Below, in pieces: positions 63,332-64,000 of a DNA stretch of 64,000 nucleotides (position 1 is the stretch's first letter; every line of letters begins with the position of its first letter). The notes below the pieces were generated by a model. It did not search any database. It worked only from the letters and a program-made list of their open reading frames with translations, and was not told the origin of the DNA. The DNA is from Balamuthia mandrillaris. Its lineage: Eukaryota > Discosea > Longamoebia > Balamuthiidae. Location: NCBI GenBank assembly GCA_031835245.1, contig JAVKOQ010000035.1:186001-250000 (forward strand), written 5' to 3'. The translations under genes were made by a program, and so were the position numbers.

Positions 63332-64000
63332 TTAGTCATACCACTCATCGGTGTCCAATCGCTTGCTCATGTATGGGCCATCCAACTCTGTAAAACGGTT
63401 TGCTTCATGGTTAGGAACCGCAATGTACCACGCAGGAGAAGGTGGTGAAGTGCCGCACCATAGCCAAGCTTGCGGTAGTAATGCCTGGTACCAACGCCCG
63501 AAATAACGGCTATTTTAGTGGAACCATGCTCCTCTCTTGCAATCCGTTCAGCTTCTTCCATTAGCAGCGTACCGTATCCCTTTGGGCGGAAAATACATAA
63601 TGGCAGTTAATCCACATGAAAGCGCTGAAGGACATCCTTGGGGAAAGAGAGAGAGAAAGAGAGAGAGAGAAAGAGAGAGAGAAAGAGGGAGAGAGGGAGA
63701 AAGAGAGCGAGGGAGAGAGAGAGAGGGAGAGAAACAGAAGCGATGACAACCTGGTGCTGGAATTTGGTTGGATCCCGGTTGTGTATGGGCACCACGGTGC
63801 CATAGACGTGCAGCTCCCGGACAATGGAGCAGTTGCCTTTTAATTCCTCTCTGAATGTGACGGCGCTGCATTTGCGGAGACGCAGCAGACCTATAAGAAT
63901 ATCCTGACGAGGGTCCTCGTAGGATAGAAAAGTCTCCCAACCCCCGTTTGCCATGTAGTCTCTACGCACCAATTCCACTTGGTCGGGCAGCACCTTGTTG
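63332..64000 (-). CDS. ELP3: Elongator subunit ELP3, C-terminal acetyltransferase part (partial)
   Basis: The visible 3' part encodes the GNAT domain: [91 protein letters not shown] and the last exon [18 protein letters not shown], stopping at 63332. [12 protein letters not shown] is the acetyl-CoA-binding loop. ELP3 is the radical-SAM/GNAT catalytic subunit of Elongator, which modifies wobble uridines of tRNA. The radical-SAM half lies beyond the window edge. An intron at about 63605-63750 is a long CT-rich tract. Confidence 0.95.
63637..63735 (-). repeat. Intronic (CT)n-rich tract in ELP3
   Basis: About 100 bp of GA repeats on the plus strand, so CT on the sense strand, inside the intron joining KFQHQ and GYGTLL. 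Confidence 0.9.

Overview
This is a gene-dense window of a nuclear eukaryotic genome. It holds 21 protein-coding genes with several introns each (one exception), plus the 5' tip of one more, in 64 kb. Introns are short, spliced GT-AG, and often filled with CT or CTT microsatellites. Neighbouring genes are separated by about 80-700 bp, or overlap slightly at their 3' ends. Gene content (TKL kinase, LRR-PP2C, RasGEF and RasGAP proteins, G-alpha, TBCK, Nup160, MCM9, ZZZ3, Elp3) and codon use fit a free-living amoebozoan. A Balamuthia-like amoeba is my best guess, from gene style only. I saw no transposon, virus-like element, rRNA, tRNA or CRISPR array.

Layout. 1-10.4 kb: 5' tip of a secreted-protein gene (-), Ldh2-type malate/lactate dehydrogenase (+), a very large CobW-like GTPase/RasGEF fusion (+), a calcineurin-like phosphoesterase (-). 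11-17.4 kb: LRR-PP2C phosphatase (+), TKL kinase (+), ACBD6-like acyl-CoA-binding ankyrin protein (-). 17.5-28.3 kb: IlvD/Edd sugar-acid dehydratase (+), a degenerate 5'-nucleotidase/TM/RasGAP fusion (+), cysteinyl-tRNA synthetase (+). 28.2-38.4 kb (-): mitochondrial RCC1-repeat protein, ZZZ3 homologue, MCM9 homologue. 38.7-46 kb (+): secreted GSDH-DOMON protein, TBCK homologue. 46.4-48.5 kb (-): intronless cytosolic HSP90 with a heat-shock-element-like cluster upstream. 49-55.6 kb (+): Nup160. 55.6-57.2 kb (-): fascin-like beta-trefoil protein. 57.5-59.1 kb (+): histidyl-tRNA synthetase. 59.5-64 kb (-): G-alpha, a uracil-DNA glycosylase with CCHC and GRF zinc fingers, and the 3' part of ELP3.

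The strongest novelty is in domain architecture. Tracing splice sites by eye gave uninterrupted frames for three unusual fusions: CobW-RasGEF (13 exons, 5,520 nt), pseudo-5'-nucleotidase/TM/RasGAP (19 exons, 3,171 nt) and UDG-CCHC-GRF-CCHC (5 exons, 1,482 nt). The first two are opposing Ras regulators coupled to nucleotide-related domains: a GTPase in one, and an ecto-domain that has lost its catalytic metal ligands in the other. A second theme is strand asymmetry. Nearly all intronic microsatellites are pyrimidine-rich on the sense strand of their own gene, whichever way the gene points. The genes otherwise look like unrelated neighbours; I see no operon-like functional cluster.
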